NCBI RefSeq assembly: GCF_023349125.1
Contig: NZ_JAKIKT010000003.1
Coordinates: forward strand, 124,001 to 188,000
Reading direction: 5' to 3'
Length of the DNA: 64,000 bases
Source: Shewanella corallii
Lineage (GTDB): Bacteria > Pseudomonadota > Gammaproteobacteria > Enterobacterales > Shewanellaceae
Position 1 is the stretch's first letter; the number at the start of each line of letters is the position of its first letter. Position numbers and translations under genes: made by a program. The notes under the pieces are model-generated. The model made no database searches. It was not told where the DNA came from and saw only the letters and a program-made list of their open reading frames with translations. Below are positions 44,615 through 54,685 of the stretch, piece by piece.

Positions 44615-46441
44615 TCAATAGTATTCGTCAATCGCACCGGTACTGCGTGCACCGGTTTCAGGACTGGAGAGATTGGCGCGCAATGCACCGAACATCTCGC
44701 GGCCCATACCATAGCGAACCGGACGCAGGTCGATAGCTTCCGCCTCACGATTCAGAAGTTCTGCTTCATCCACCAGCAGACTGATTTCGCCACTCAGGGC
44801 ATCAACACGCACCAAGTCGCCGTTAAGGATCTTGCCAATCAATCCACCATCCAGCGCTTCCGGCGTCAGGTGAATAGCGGCTGGAACCTTGCCCGATGCG
44901 CCAGACATACGGCCATCAGTCAGCAATGCAACTTTGAAGCCCTTGTCCTGCTGGGTACCCAGCATAGGGGTCAGCTTATGCAACTCTGGCATACCGTTGG
45001 CTTTCGGGCCCTGGCCTTTCACCACGACCACACAGTCTTTATCCAGCTCGCCGGACTTAAACAGTGCGTCCATCTTGTTCTGGTCGTCGATAACCACCGC
45101 TGGCGCTTCAACTACTCTGTGTTGCTCTGCCACGGCTGACACTTTAATTACCGCGCGGCCAAGGTTACCTTTCAGCAGCTTGAGACCACCATTAGCCTGG
45201 AATGCCTCAGACACATTGGTCAGCACCTCTTTGTCCAGGCTTTCGGACGGACCCTCTACCCAGGTCAACTCACCGTCCATCAGTTTTGGCTCTTTGGTGT
45301 AACGGTTCAGACCGAAACCGGCGACTGTGTTCACATCTTCGTGCAACAAACCGTTATTCAGCAGCTCACGAATAAGGAACGCCATACCACCGGCCGCGTG
45401 GAAGTGGTTAATGTCTGCGTGACCATTAGGGTAAACACGGGCAAGCAAAGGCACAGCATCAGACAGTTCAGAGAAATCATCCCAGTTGACGATAATCCCT
45501 GCTGCACGCGCTGCGGCAACAATATGCATGGTCAGGTTGGTTGAACCACCGGTTGCCAGCAGGGCAACAATGCCGTTAACCACTGACTTCTCGCTGACGA
45601 TTTCACCGATTGGCGAGTATTGGCCGCTGGTTTCGGTTAAACGGCAAACCTGCTTGGCAGCCATCTTGTTCAGGGCTTCACGCAATGGATCATCCGGATT
45701 AACGAATGATGAACCCGGCAACTGCAGTCCCATCACTTCCAGCATCAGCTGGTTGGAGTTGGCGGTGCCATAGAAGGTACAGGTACCGGCACTGTGGTAA
45801 CTCTTTGATTCGGCTTCCAGCAGTGCTTCACGGTCAACCTTGCCCTGGGCAAATTGCTGACGGATACGGGCTTTCTCTTTATTGGGAATGCCTGACTTCA
45901 TTGGACCCGCAGGGACGAACAACATTGGCAGGTGGCCAAAGCTCAACGCACCGATAAGCAGACCTGGAACAATCTTGTCGCAGATCCCCAGCAGCAGTGC
46001 GCCATCAAACATATTGTGAGACAGGCCGACTGCGGTACCCATGGCAATCACTTCGCGGCTGAGCAGACTGAGCTCCATGCCGGGTTGGCCCTGAGTTACA
46101 CCGTCACACATGGCAGGAACGCCACCGGCTACCTGAGCCACACTGCCAATTTCGTTGCAGGCCGCTTTCAGCATTGCCGGATAGTCACCATAGGGTTGGT
46201 GCGCAGACAACATATCGTTATAGGCAGTAATAATACCTATGTTGGCCTTGGTCAGTTGTCGCAGTGTGCCTTTATCAGCAGCATTGCAGGCAGCATATCC
46301 GTGGGCCAGGTTGCCACAACTCAGGCTGGAACGATGAACGCCATTACCGCGGGCTTCATTGAGTGCCGCAAGATACTTTTCGCGGCTCGCCTTACTGCGG
46401 GCGATGATCCTGTCAGTGACAGCTTGAACAACTGAGTGCAT
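44615..46441 (-). CDS. edd: Phosphogluconate dehydratase
   Basis: 608 residues; AAGGAGG before the ATG. Typical IlvD/Edd family motifs: [54 protein letters not shown] and [16 protein letters not shown]. The conserved cysteines hold a [4Fe-4S] cluster. Converts 6-phosphogluconate into KDPG. Ends 21 bases before eda. Confidence 0.96.
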   Translation of the reverse strand: MHSVVQAVTDRIIARSKASREKYLAALNEARGNGVHRSSLSCGNLAHGYAACNAADKGTLRQLTKANIGIITAYNDMLSAHQPYGDYPAMLKAACNEIGSVAQVAGGVPAMCDGVTQGQPGMELSLLSREVIAMGTAVGLSHNMFDGALLLGICDKIVPGLLIGALSFGHLPMLFVPAGPMKSGIPNKEKARIRQQFAQGKVDREALLEAESKSYHSAGTCTFYGTANSNQLMLEVMGLQLPGSSFVNPDDPLREALNKMAAKQVCRLTETSGQYSPIGEIVSEKSVVNGIVALLATGGSTNLTMHIVAAARAAGIIVNWDDFSELSDAVPLLARVYPNGHADINHFHAAGGMAFLIRELLNNGLLHEDVNTVAGFGLNRYTKEPKLMDGELTWVEGPSESLDKEVLTNVSEAFQANGGLKLLKGNLGRAVIKVSAVAEQHRVVEAPAVVIDDQNKMDALFKSGELDKDCVVVVKGQGPKANGMPELHKLTPMLGTQQDKGFKVALLTDGRMSGASGKVPAAIHLTPEALDGGLIGKILNGDLVRVDALSGEISLLVDEAELLNREAEAIDLRPVRYGMGREMFGALRANLSSPETGARSTGAIDEYY

Positions 46442-46450
46442 CTTGCCTCC

Positions 46451-47155
46451 TTAAGCACTCCAGTAAACGTCTACCGGAGTCTTGTGTTGGGCCAATACCG
46501 CTCTGATGGGCATGGCCTTGATATCGTCGCTCTCAAGAGCCTGACGATAGACTGCTAATTTCTGCTCCCCTACCAGATGCAGGTATATTTGGCGGCTGGC
46601 CAGAATCGCCTGACGGGTAAAGGTAATACGGGCGTGTGGTGCTGAGCCCGGGTTAACCGCTGCCAGCAAAGCATCGGTATCCAGTGCGTTATCCAGCTCA
46701 GCCGCAGGAGCACATGGGAACCAGGAACAGGTATGGCCATCATTGCCCATACCCAACACCACAACATCGAACGGACGCGGGAAGTTGGCCAGCGACTCCG
46801 TAGTCATGGCCAGACCGGCTTCCGGTGTCGCGAACATGTTCTTCAGACCGCGGAATTTGGCGTTGGCGGCCAATCCACGCAGCAGGTTGGCTCTGACCAG
46901 CGACTCGTTGGAGTCTTTGTCATAGCTCTCTACCCAGCGCTCGTCGGCCAGACTGATATAAACATCACTCCAGTCAATTGCCTTTTCGCTGAGCGCCTGG
47001 AACAGTTTCAGCGGTGTTGAACCACCAGACACCAGCAGCGAAGCCTTCCCACGGGAATCGACTGCCTGCTGCAATTGGCGAGCAATACGATCGGCCAGCT
47101 GTGCTTCCAGTGCATCGGTGCTGTCGAAAGATTTAAACACGGCTTCTTTAATCAC
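46451..47155 (-). CDS. pgl: 6-phosphogluconolactonase
   Basis: 234 residues from a GTG at 47155 with AAGGAG 7 bases upstream, starting 11 bases after the zwf stop. A longer frame extends into zwf and is rejected. LLVSGGSTPLKLFQALSEK, DVYISLADERWVES and VVLGMGNDGHTCSWFP are the family motifs. It hydrolyses 6-phosphogluconolactone. Confidence 0.94.
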   Translation of the reverse strand: MIKEAVFKSFDSTDALEAQLADRIARQLQQAVDSRGKASLLVSGGSTPLKLFQALSEKAIDWSDVYISLADERWVESYDKDSNESLVRANLLRGLAANAKFRGLKNMFATPEAGLAMTTESLANFPRPFDVVVLGMGNDGHTCSWFPCAPAAELDNALDTDALLAAVNPGSAPHARITFTRQAILASRQIYLHLVGEQKLAVYRQALESDDIKAMPIRAVLAQHKTPVDVYWSA

Positions 47156-47166
47156 AGAGCTTCTCC

Positions 47167-48636
47167 TTACTCGTCCCAGGAACGGCCATCTTTGGTGATC
47201 AGTGCGACTGACGCCACAGGGCCCCAGGTACCTGCCGGATAGGGCTTGGGTCTCTCGTTGGACATTTCCCAGGCGTTGATGATGCCATCCACCCAGGTCC
47301 ATGCCTGCTCAACTTCATCGCGACGCACAAACAGCGCCTGATTACCCAGCATGGCTTCCAGCAGCAAACGCTCGTAGGCGTCGGCAATACGTTCGTTCTT
47401 GAAGGTATCGGAGAAGCTAAGGTCAAGCTTGGTGGTTTGCAGGCGAGTGCTCTGCTCCAGACCCGGTACCTTGTTCATCATCTGGATTTCAACGCCTTCA
47501 TGAGGCTGCAGACGAATGGTCAGCTTGTTAGGCGGCAGATTACGGTAGCTGGAGCGATACAGGTTGTGCGGTGGATTTTTGAAGTACACCACAATCTCTG
47601 AACTCTTGAATGGCATGCGCTTACCGCTGCGCAGATAGAAAGGCACACCGGCCCAACGCCAGTTATCGATATCGACCCGCAGTGCCACAAAACTCTCAGT
47701 GGTAGAGTCGGTATTGGCACCCTCCTCTTCCAAATACCCTGGAACCGGGCTGCCACGCAGGAAACCGGCGGTGTACTGACCACGTACCGTGTTTTCAAAT
47801 ACGTTGTCCATGTTGATTGGACGCAGCGACTTGAGCACTTTCACTTTTTCATCGCGGATGCTGTCGGCATCCAGGTTCACCGGTGGGTCCATGGCAACCA
47901 GAGTCAACACCTGCAGCAGATGGTTCTGGATCATGTCACGCATCTGACCGGCTTTATCAAAGTAGCCCCAGCGCCCTTCAATACCCACCTCTTCGGCCAC
48001 AGTAATCTGTACATGGTCGATGGTTCGGTTGTCCCACTTGGACGCGAACAGTGAGTTGGCAAAACGCAGTGCAATCAGGTTTTGTACCGTTTCTTTACCC
48101 AGATAGTGGTCAATACGGTAAACCTGACTTTCATCGAAGTAGGCAGACACCTGATCGTTAATCACTTTGGAAGACGCCAAATCCGAGCCGATTGGCTTTT
48201 CGAGTACCACGCGGGTATCAGGCTTGATCAGATTCTGTTCGTGAAGGCTGCGACAGATATCGCCGAAAATGGCTGGGGGAGTGGCGAAGTAGTTCACCAT
48301 AACATGGGAGGGTTCGAGCAGTTCGTGGAAAGCGGCATATCCGTCCGCATCGGTGAAATTGGTTCCCACATAGTGACACCGCTCAAGGAAGCGAGACACA
48401 GTCTCATCACACAGGGGCTCTTTGACAAAGGTATCCAGTGCGGTCTTCACCAGCTCCTGAAATGCCTCGCGACTGAAGTCGTCCTTTGCCACCCCGACAA
48501 TGCGGGTCTTGTCCTGCAGCAGTTGTGCCTTGTCCAACTGATATAAAGAAGGCAACAACTTCCTGCGGGCCAGGTCTCCTTTGGTGCCAAACAGGACAAA
48601 GTCACATGCTTTGGCGGCTGTTGAAGAAATACCCAT
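47167..48636 (-). CDS. zwf: Glucose-6-phosphate 1-dehydrogenase
   Basis: 489 residues from the ATG at 48636. The NADP-binding opening is FVLFGTKGDLARRKLLPSLY, where the usual GASGDL reads GTKGDL. RIDHYLGKETVQNLIALRFA holds the catalytic His region and substrate Lys. First gene of the zwf-pgl-edd-eda operon; oxidises glucose 6-phosphate. Confidence 0.95.
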   Translation of the reverse strand: MGISSTAAKACDFVLFGTKGDLARRKLLPSLYQLDKAQLLQDKTRIVGVAKDDFSREAFQELVKTALDTFVKEPLCDETVSRFLERCHYVGTNFTDADGYAAFHELLEPSHVMVNYFATPPAIFGDICRSLHEQNLIKPDTRVVLEKPIGSDLASSKVINDQVSAYFDESQVYRIDHYLGKETVQNLIALRFANSLFASKWDNRTIDHVQITVAEEVGIEGRWGYFDKAGQMRDMIQNHLLQVLTLVAMDPPVNLDADSIRDEKVKVLKSLRPINMDNVFENTVRGQYTAGFLRGSPVPGYLEEEGANTDSTTESFVALRVDIDNWRWAGVPFYLRSGKRMPFKSSEIVVYFKNPPHNLYRSSYRNLPPNKLTIRLQPHEGVEIQMMNKVPGLEQSTRLQTTKLDLSFSDTFKNERIADAYERLLLEAMLGNQALFVRRDEVEQAWTWVDGIINAWEMSNERPKPYPAGTWGPVASVALITKDGRSWDE

Positions 48637-48949
48637 TGCTTCAAGCTCTCCTTTTAGGGTCACCGGGTTTGTGATTGCTAAGAAACCCACTGTTTTGTCG
48701 TAATATAACAACAGAATATTGTAATTGCACCCAGAAATTTAAAAATGTCGTGACCGGGTGCTATAGTCACTGTCATCATGATTCTGTTATGCTTTTTCAG
48801 GCTGAAAGAGCGTTGCCAGTCGATTCTTTCAAGACTGGACATCCACGGATGTCCCTTACGGTGCTTGATAGAAATGTTGTTATTCTGTACATCTATCACC
48901 GTTGTCTATAAATAAAACTACACTATCGAAATTTAGCGGACGTACGCGT
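48637..48949. other. Divergent zwf/hexR control region
   Basis: About 313 bases between the two start codons, AT-rich, with a HexR-like palindrome at 48695-48711 and a half-site TTGTAATTGC near 48719. Confidence 0.5.
48695..48711 (-). promoter_or_regulatory. HexR-like palindrome upstream of zwf
   Basis: TTGTCGTAATATAACAA is a 17-base near-palindrome fitting TTGT-N9-ACAA, 59 bases before the zwf start. It matches the family of HexR sites known in Shewanella; binding is inferred. Confidence 0.5.
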
Positions 48950-49807
48950 ATGAATACCCTAGAAAAGGTTCAGAAAAGCCTCGCTCATTTCAGTAAATCT
49001 GAAAGAAAAGTGGCTGAAGTCATCCTGGCTTCACCCCAGACGGCCATTCACTCCAGTATTGCCACGCTGGCCAAGATGGCGGACGTCAGCGAGCCAACCG
49101 TTAACCGTTTTTGCCGCAGATTGGATACCAAGGGCTTCCCTGATTTTAAACTGCATCTGGCCCAAAGTCTCGCGAATGGCACCCCCTATGTGAGCCGCCA
49201 CGTAGAAGAAGATGACTCCCCGGATTCTTACACCACTAAAATCTTCGAATCTTCAATGGCATCGCTGGATACGGCCCGTCAAAGCCTGGATACCAGCGCC
49301 ATTAATAAAGCCGTGGATGTGCTGACTCAGGCAAAGAAAATTTCCTTCTTCGGCCTGGGCGCATCGTCAGCTGTGGCCCACGACGCTCAGAACAAGTTTT
49401 TCCGATTTAATGTGCCGGTCATCTGTTTTGATGATGTGCTGATGCAGCGCATGAGCTGTATCAACAGCACTGAGGGTGATGTTGTGGTGCTTATCTCCCA
49501 CACAGGTCGTACAAAATCACTGATCGACATTGCCCGTCTGGCGCGTGAAAACGGTGCCGCAGTTATCGGTATTACCGCCCGTAATTCGCCACTGTCTGCC
49601 GAGTGTACCCTGCCGGTCACGATTGAAGTACCGGAAGACACTGACATGTACCTGCCAATGGCATCGCGCCTGGCACAGCTGGTTATTATCGACGTATTGG
49701 CTACCGGCTTTACCCTGCGCCGCGGCCCTCGATTTCGTGACAGTCTGAAACGTGTCAAAGAAGTTCTGAAAGAGTCCCGAATCACAGTTGACCACAGCCA
49801 CGTGTAG
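48950..49807 (+). CDS. hexR: HexR-type RpiR-family transcriptional regulator
   Basis: 285 residues from the ATG at 48950. The N-terminal RpiR HTH is ERKVAEVILASPQTAIHSSI and MADVSEPTVNRFCRRLDTKG. The SIS sugar-phosphate domain runs from about 120 to 260, with FFGLGASSAVAHDAQNKFFR and VLISHTGRTKSLIDIARLAR. In Shewanella, HexR senses KDPG and represses zwf-pgl-edd-eda, gapA and pykA; its position here is the same. Confidence 0.93.
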   Translation: MNTLEKVQKSLAHFSKSERKVAEVILASPQTAIHSSIATLAKMADVSEPTVNRFCRRLDTKGFPDFKLHLAQSLANGTPYVSRHVEEDDSPDSYTTKIFESSMASLDTARQSLDTSAINKAVDVLTQAKKISFFGLGASSAVAHDAQNKFFRFNVPVICFDDVLMQRMSCINSTEGDVVVLISHTGRTKSLIDIARLARENGAAVIGITARNSPLSAECTLPVTIEVPEDTDMYLPMASRLAQLVIIDVLATGFTLRRGPRFRDSLKRVKEVLKESRITVDHSHV

Positions 49808-49821
49808 TTAGTGTGATTTCG

Positions 49822-49852
49822 AAAAAAAAGCACCTGCAGGTGCTTTTTTATT
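49822..49852 (+). terminator. Terminator of hexR
   Basis: Hairpin AAAGCACCTGCAGGTGCTTT, flanked by an A-run and a T-run. Confidence 0.85.
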
Positions 49853-50004
49853 GTCTGTATTACGGCAAACTGACCTTTGCAAACGGTGTAATCAAGTTGT
49901 CATCTATGCCCCAGATACTGACCACAACTGGAATACAGGCAAATTCCGGCATAAAAACCCGGTGAGACTTCACAAATTTCGATCAGGCGTTTTACGGTTT
50001 TTGA

Positions 50005-50021
50005 TTGTAATTTTCCTACAA
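50005..50021 (+). promoter_or_regulatory. HexR-like palindrome upstream of pykA
   Basis: TTGTAATTTTCCTACAA, 59 bases before the pykA start, is the best match in the window to the TTGTAxT-AxTACAA pattern. Confidence 0.55.
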
Positions 50022-50079
50022 TTTCAGGTGGAAGCTGATAATATAACGGGCAGACAATATGAAATTAACGGAGTGTCAT

Positions 50080-51519
50080 ATGTTCCGCAGAACCAAAATC
50101 GTGACCACACTCGGCCCAGCCACTGATCGTGATGATAACCTTCGCCGCATCATCGCCGCCGGTGCCAATGTTGTCCGCATGAACTTCTCCCATGGCTCAC
50201 CAGAGGATCACCTCGAACGCGCCAACGCAGTCCGTCAAATCGCCAAAGAGCTCGGCACCCATGTCGCTATCCTGGGTGATCTTCAGGGCCCTAAAATCCG
50301 CGTTTCTACCTTTAAAGATAACCAGAAAATTCAGCTGAACCTGGGCGATACTTTCGTGCTGGACGCTGAGCTGGGTAAAGGTGAAGGTGATCAAAACGCG
50401 GTAGGTATTGATTACAAGGCGCTGCCTGACGACGTGGTTGTTGGCGATATCCTGATGCTGGACGATGGCCGCGTGCAACTGAAAGTGGAAAAGGTTGAAG
50501 GCCGTAAGGTTATTACCAGTGTTGTGGTGGCAGGTCCCCTGTCCAACAATAAGGGGATCAACAAGCAAGGTGGTGGTTTGTCTGCGGCAGCTCTGACCGA
50601 CAAGGACAAAGCTGATATTCATACTGCAGCTCAAATTCAGGTGGACTACCTGGCGGTGTCTTTCCCACGCAGCGGTGCTGATCTGGAATACGCCCGTAAG
50701 TTGGCCCGTGAAGCTGGCAGCAACGCACTGATTGTAGCCAAGGTAGAGCGCGCAGAAGCGGTTGCCACCGATGAAGCGATGGATGATGTTATCAATGCTT
50801 CAGACGCTGTGATGGTTGCCCGTGGTGATCTGGGTGTTGAAATTGGTGACGCTGCACTGGTGGCTGTTCAGAAGAAACTGATCGCCCGCTCACGCCAGTT
50901 GAACAAAGCGGTAATCACTGCGACTCAGATGATGGAGTCCATGATCTCCAGTCCAATGCCAACCCGCGCAGAAGTTATGGACGTTGCCAACGCAGTACTG
51001 GACGGTACTGATGCAGTGATGCTGTCCGCCGAGACTGCAGCCGGTGATTTCCCTGAAGAAACCGTTAAGGCCATGGCCAATGTGTGCCTGGGCGCAGAGT
51101 CACACCCAAGCGTACGTGTATCCAAGCACAGACTGGATGAGTCTTTCACCACAGTGGAAGAAACCATCGCCATGTCTACCATGTACGCTGCCAACCACCT
51201 GCCAGGCGTCAAGGCGATTATTGCCCTGACTGAGTCTGGTTCGACTCCTCGCCTGATGTCACGTATCACCTCGGCACTGCCTATTCTGGGTCTGTCCCGT
51301 CATGAGACGACCCTGGCGAAAATGGCACTGTACCGCGGCGTTCAGCCTATCTACTTTGACACCACAGCTTACACAGCAGATGAAGTTGCGGCCAACGCGC
51401 TGGTTATGCTGAAAGAGTCAAACTACCTGCAGTCCGGTGACATGGTATTGATGACCAAAGGTGATGCCATGGAGACCATTGGCGGCACCAACACCTGTAA
51501 GGTTTTGATTGTGGCTTAA
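50080..51519 (+). CDS. pykA: Pyruvate kinase
   Basis: 479 residues from the ATG at 50080 with ACGGAG upstream; an in-frame ATG at 50059 is less well placed. [32 protein letters not shown], the catalytic [20 protein letters not shown] and [12 protein letters not shown], and [20 protein letters not shown] are conserved. It makes pyruvate and ATP from phosphoenolpyruvate, downstream of the Entner-Doudoroff branch. Confidence 0.96.
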   Translation: MFRRTKIVTTLGPATDRDDNLRRIIAAGANVVRMNFSHGSPEDHLERANAVRQIAKELGTHVAILGDLQGPKIRVSTFKDNQKIQLNLGDTFVLDAELGKGEGDQNAVGIDYKALPDDVVVGDILMLDDGRVQLKVEKVEGRKVITSVVVAGPLSNNKGINKQGGGLSAAALTDKDKADIHTAAQIQVDYLAVSFPRSGADLEYARKLAREAGSNALIVAKVERAEAVATDEAMDDVINASDAVMVARGDLGVEIGDAALVAVQKKLIARSRQLNKAVITATQMMESMISSPMPTRAEVMDVANAVLDGTDAVMLSAETAAGDFPEETVKAMANVCLGAESHPSVRVSKHRLDESFTTVEETIAMSTMYAANHLPGVKAIIALTESGSTPRLMSRITSALPILGLSRHETTLAKMALYRGVQPIYFDTTAYTADEVAANALVMLKESNYLQSGDMVLMTKGDAMETIGGTNTCKVLIVA

Positions 51520-51532
51520 TTGCCAACGTCAT

Positions 51533-51562
51533 AAAAAAGGAACGCCGCGGCGTTCCTTTTTT
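51533..51562. terminator. Terminator between pykA and fadE
   Basis: Perfect inverted repeat AAAAAAGGAACGCCG/CGGCGTTCCTTTTTT, serving both convergent genes. Confidence 0.9.
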
Positions 51563-51579
51563 GTTTCAACAGTTTGTCG

Positions 51580-53856
51580 TCAGAGCTTGTCAAACTCATC
51601 AACTGCAATGGCCGCCTTTCTGGCCTCATCTGCCTGCTTAAGCTTGTCAGACTCTTCCGCTGTGATGATACCTGCCTCATAGGCAGCATCGAAACGGTTG
51701 TCACCGGACTTGAGCTGAACTTTGCCCTTACGAATGGCTTTATCCACTCTGGCTCTCAGGGACTGGGTACAGTGCATCGCCATAAAGGCAGTTTCCACTT
51801 CAGCTATACCACTGGTGTCCCCCTCAAGATCCGGACACAGGAAGGTGAGACGAGACCGACCCGGCCCCGGCTTTAACATACCCTCAACCGCCAGCCGAAC
51901 GGTCTCATCCGATGGGCCATTAAAATGGTTGCCCAGTGGAAACAGAATCAGTCCCAGCTTGAACTTCAACACTGGATTCGGGAAGTTCCTCACCACATCC
52001 TTCAGCGCCGCGGCAGCCTGCTGCAAACGGGTTTGCATAACATAATGCACCACAGGCAGATCTTCATACTGACGACCGTTGTCCTCGAATAACTTAAGGG
52101 TGGCAGATGCCAGATATAGCTGGCTGAGCACATCTCCCAATCTGGCAGACATCATCTCCCGGCGCTTCAATTCACCGCCCATCACCAGCATGGCGAAATC
52201 TGTTGCTATAGCCAGGCCCGAAGAGATCCGCTCCATATGTTGATAGTACGTCCGGGTTTCACCGCTGACTGGGGTCGTGGCTAAGCGGCTTCCTGTCAGT
52301 GCATGACCAAAGGCACGGAAACCATTCTTATAGGCATAAATAATGTGTGAGATAAGCAGCTCATCAAATTGATCCAGTCCTTCCTCTTCATCATCCATTG
52401 AGGCCGCAGCCATCTCTTTAAGAACAAATGGATGACAACGGGTTGCCCCCTGACCAAATATCATCAGGCTGCGGGTCAGTATGTTGGCGCCTTCAACAGT
52501 AATGGAAAGCGGGTTCGCCATATAATGGTGACCCAGGTAGTTTTTGGGACCCAGTTGAATCCCCTTACCTGCCTGAATATCCATGGCGTCGTTCATTACC
52601 GAACGCCCCATTTCAGTCATATGGTATTTGGCAATTGCGGTAACCACAGAAGGCTTAACTTTAAGGTCCAAACCTGTCGTGGTGAGTCGGCGCGCAGCCT
52701 CCAACTGATAGGTGTTGCCGATAATACGTGCCAGTGCTTCCTGTACCCCTTCAAACGCCCCAATTGGCATACCAAATTGCTGACGCACCGCACTGTAGGC
52801 AGTGGTGGTTTTGGTCGCCATATGACCACTGGCCGTGGCCAGCGCAGGCAGCGAAATGCCCCGGCCGGCTGACAGACACTCCACCAGCATTCTCCAGCCA
52901 TGTCCGGCATATTGAGCACCGCCGATAATCCAGTCCAGAGGAATAAAGACATCCTTGCCCCTGGTGGTGCCATTCATAAATGCCAGACCAAGTGGGTCAT
53001 GACGAATGCCGGTTTCAACACCTGGGTGAGAGACAGGGATCAGCGCACAGGTAATGCCAATATCCTGTTTGTCACCGAGCAAACCATCGGGGTCTTTTAA
53101 CTTGAACGCCAGACCCAGCACTGTTGCTACGGGTGCAAGAGTGATATATCGCTTGTCCCAGTTGAGTCGAATGCCCGTGACTTCCTCGCCAGCAAACTCA
53201 CCCAGGCAAACCACACCTGTGTCGGGTATAGCGCCCGCATCTGAGCCGGCTTCAGGGCCTGTCAGTGCGAAACAGGGAATTTCATCCCCTTTGGCCAGTG
53301 CTGGCAGCCACTGCTCTTTTTGCTCACGGGTACCATAATGACTGAGCAATTCGCCCGGTCCCAGGGAGTTGGGCACCATCACAGTTACCGCGGCGCTGAT
53401 ACTGCGGCTAGCCAACATGGATACAATCGTTGAGTTGGCGTAAGCGGAAAACTCATGACCACCGTACTGTTTGGGGATAATCAGTGAGAAGAACCCCTCT
53501 TTGCGGAAGTATTCCCACAGTTCAGGCGGCAGATCCCTGCGGTTGTGGACTATGTCGTAATCATCGATAAGACTCAGGGCGTGGCTGACCTGAACCTTGA
53601 TGAACTCCTGCTCCTGTGGAGTCAGCTCACTCTTGCCAAAACCGTGTAAGCGATCCCAGTCTGGCTTGCCCCCAAACAGTTCCCCTTCCCACCAAATATC
53701 GCCGGCTTCCATCGCCTGTCTTTCGGTGTCAGATAAAGGGGGTAAGACGCGCTTAAAAAAAGCAAAGGCAGGTCGTGAAATGACCTGCCTGCGAACACTG
53801 GTTACACCAAACAGCACGACAATCAGTGCTGTCAGCAATAAAAGGAAACTTATCAT
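51580..53856 (-). CDS. fadE: Acyl-CoA dehydrogenase FadE
   Basis: 758 residues from the ATG at 53856 (AAGG upstream). It has an N-terminal membrane helix (FLLLLTALIVVLFGV). The acyl-CoA dehydrogenase core shows EGFFSLIIPKQYGGHEFSAY and CFALTGPEAGSDAGAIPD, and a long C-terminal DUF1974 extension ends in DEFDKL. It performs the first, FAD-linked step of fatty acid beta-oxidation. The regulator gene upstream on the same strand is probably linked to it. Confidence 0.93.
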   Translation of the reverse strand: MISFLLLLTALIVVLFGVTSVRRQVISRPAFAFFKRVLPPLSDTERQAMEAGDIWWEGELFGGKPDWDRLHGFGKSELTPQEQEFIKVQVSHALSLIDDYDIVHNRRDLPPELWEYFRKEGFFSLIIPKQYGGHEFSAYANSTIVSMLASRSISAAVTVMVPNSLGPGELLSHYGTREQKEQWLPALAKGDEIPCFALTGPEAGSDAGAIPDTGVVCLGEFAGEEVTGIRLNWDKRYITLAPVATVLGLAFKLKDPDGLLGDKQDIGITCALIPVSHPGVETGIRHDPLGLAFMNGTTRGKDVFIPLDWIIGGAQYAGHGWRMLVECLSAGRGISLPALATASGHMATKTTTAYSAVRQQFGMPIGAFEGVQEALARIIGNTYQLEAARRLTTTGLDLKVKPSVVTAIAKYHMTEMGRSVMNDAMDIQAGKGIQLGPKNYLGHHYMANPLSITVEGANILTRSLMIFGQGATRCHPFVLKEMAAASMDDEEEGLDQFDELLISHIIYAYKNGFRAFGHALTGSRLATTPVSGETRTYYQHMERISSGLAIATDFAMLVMGGELKRREMMSARLGDVLSQLYLASATLKLFEDNGRQYEDLPVVHYVMQTRLQQAAAALKDVVRNFPNPVLKFKLGLILFPLGNHFNGPSDETVRLAVEGMLKPGPGRSRLTFLCPDLEGDTSGIAEVETAFMAMHCTQSLRARVDKAIRKGKVQLKSGDNRFDAAYEAGIITAEESDKLKQADEARKAAIAVDEFDKL

Positions 53857-53867
53857 CACATCAGCCT

Positions 53868-54509
53868 TTATGCAGTCAGTTGCGGCGCATTGACCCCGGC
53901 AGCCATATAAGGAATCACCTTGCGGATCACTGCTTCAATATCATTTTGCTCATTGAAGTCTGCGGCAGCAATTTCCATCAGGGCATCAGCCGACGCCATG
54001 GTGAAAACAATCGTGCCCAGGGTGAAGTGCAATCGCCAGAACATATCCGCTTTGGGGATCTCCGGAACACTTTCAGATACCGCATCAACAAAGAAACTCA
54101 GGTGCTCACCATAATGGGTGGTAATAAACCATCTCAGGTGACCCTGACTCTCAATATACCCTCTGCCGAGCAGTTGCAGAAACAAAGTCGTTCCATCAGG
54201 ACGCAATTTATTGAGTTCGAGCAAAGGATTGACCAGAACTGAGAACACCTGCTCAAGTGGAATGTGCTGTTTTTCTGCTTTGAGCTGTTTCAGCTCATCG
54301 GTTGCCAGCGGCATAAAGACATCGAGATACCTGGCCAGAACAGCGCGAATAAGCTCTTTTTTAGAGCCAAAATGATAGTTGACTGATGCCAGATTCACTT
54401 CCGCTTTACTGGTGATCAGTCGCAGCGAAGTTTCAGAAAAGCCACGTTCAGCGAAGAGTTTCTCTGCAGCGTCTAAAATTCGGGTTTTGGTGTCACTTCG
54501 GCTTGCCAT
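53868..54509 (-). CDS. TetR-family regulator, PsrA-like
   Basis: 213 residues; AGGT before the ATG. The N-terminal HTH is TKTRILDAAEKLFAERGFSE with VNLASVNYHFGSKKELIRAV. The C-terminal ligand domain fits PsrA-type regulators that sense fatty acyl molecules and repress fatty acid degradation in Shewanella and Pseudomonas. It lies 12 bases upstream of fadE on the same strand. Confidence 0.82.
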   Translation of the reverse strand: MASRSDTKTRILDAAEKLFAERGFSETSLRLITSKAEVNLASVNYHFGSKKELIRAVLARYLDVFMPLATDELKQLKAEKQHIPLEQVFSVLVNPLLELNKLRPDGTTLFLQLLGRGYIESQGHLRWFITTHYGEHLSFFVDAVSESVPEIPKADMFWRLHFTLGTIVFTMASADALMEIAAADFNEQNDIEAVIRKVIPYMAAGVNAPQLTA

Positions 54510-54526
54510 GAGTTCTACCTAACTTA

Positions 54527-54545
54527 TTTAAAACACTCGTTTAAA
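54527..54545 (-). promoter_or_regulatory. Candidate PsrA-type operator
   Basis: TTTAAAACACTCGTTTAAA has the AAAC-N4-GTTT core of PsrA sites, directly upstream of the TetR gene. It suggests autoregulation and control of fadE. Confidence 0.5.
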
Positions 54546-54685
54546 TTAAACAGCGGTTAATAAATTGTCAAACACTATATTCGATGTTTTTCTCTGGTAG
54601 AACCGCGCCTTTCAACGCCTCAGGCTATCTGGCTACTTAAGGATAGGGTAAACTCTCCAACAAAAAAACAACAGGGATAGCATAT

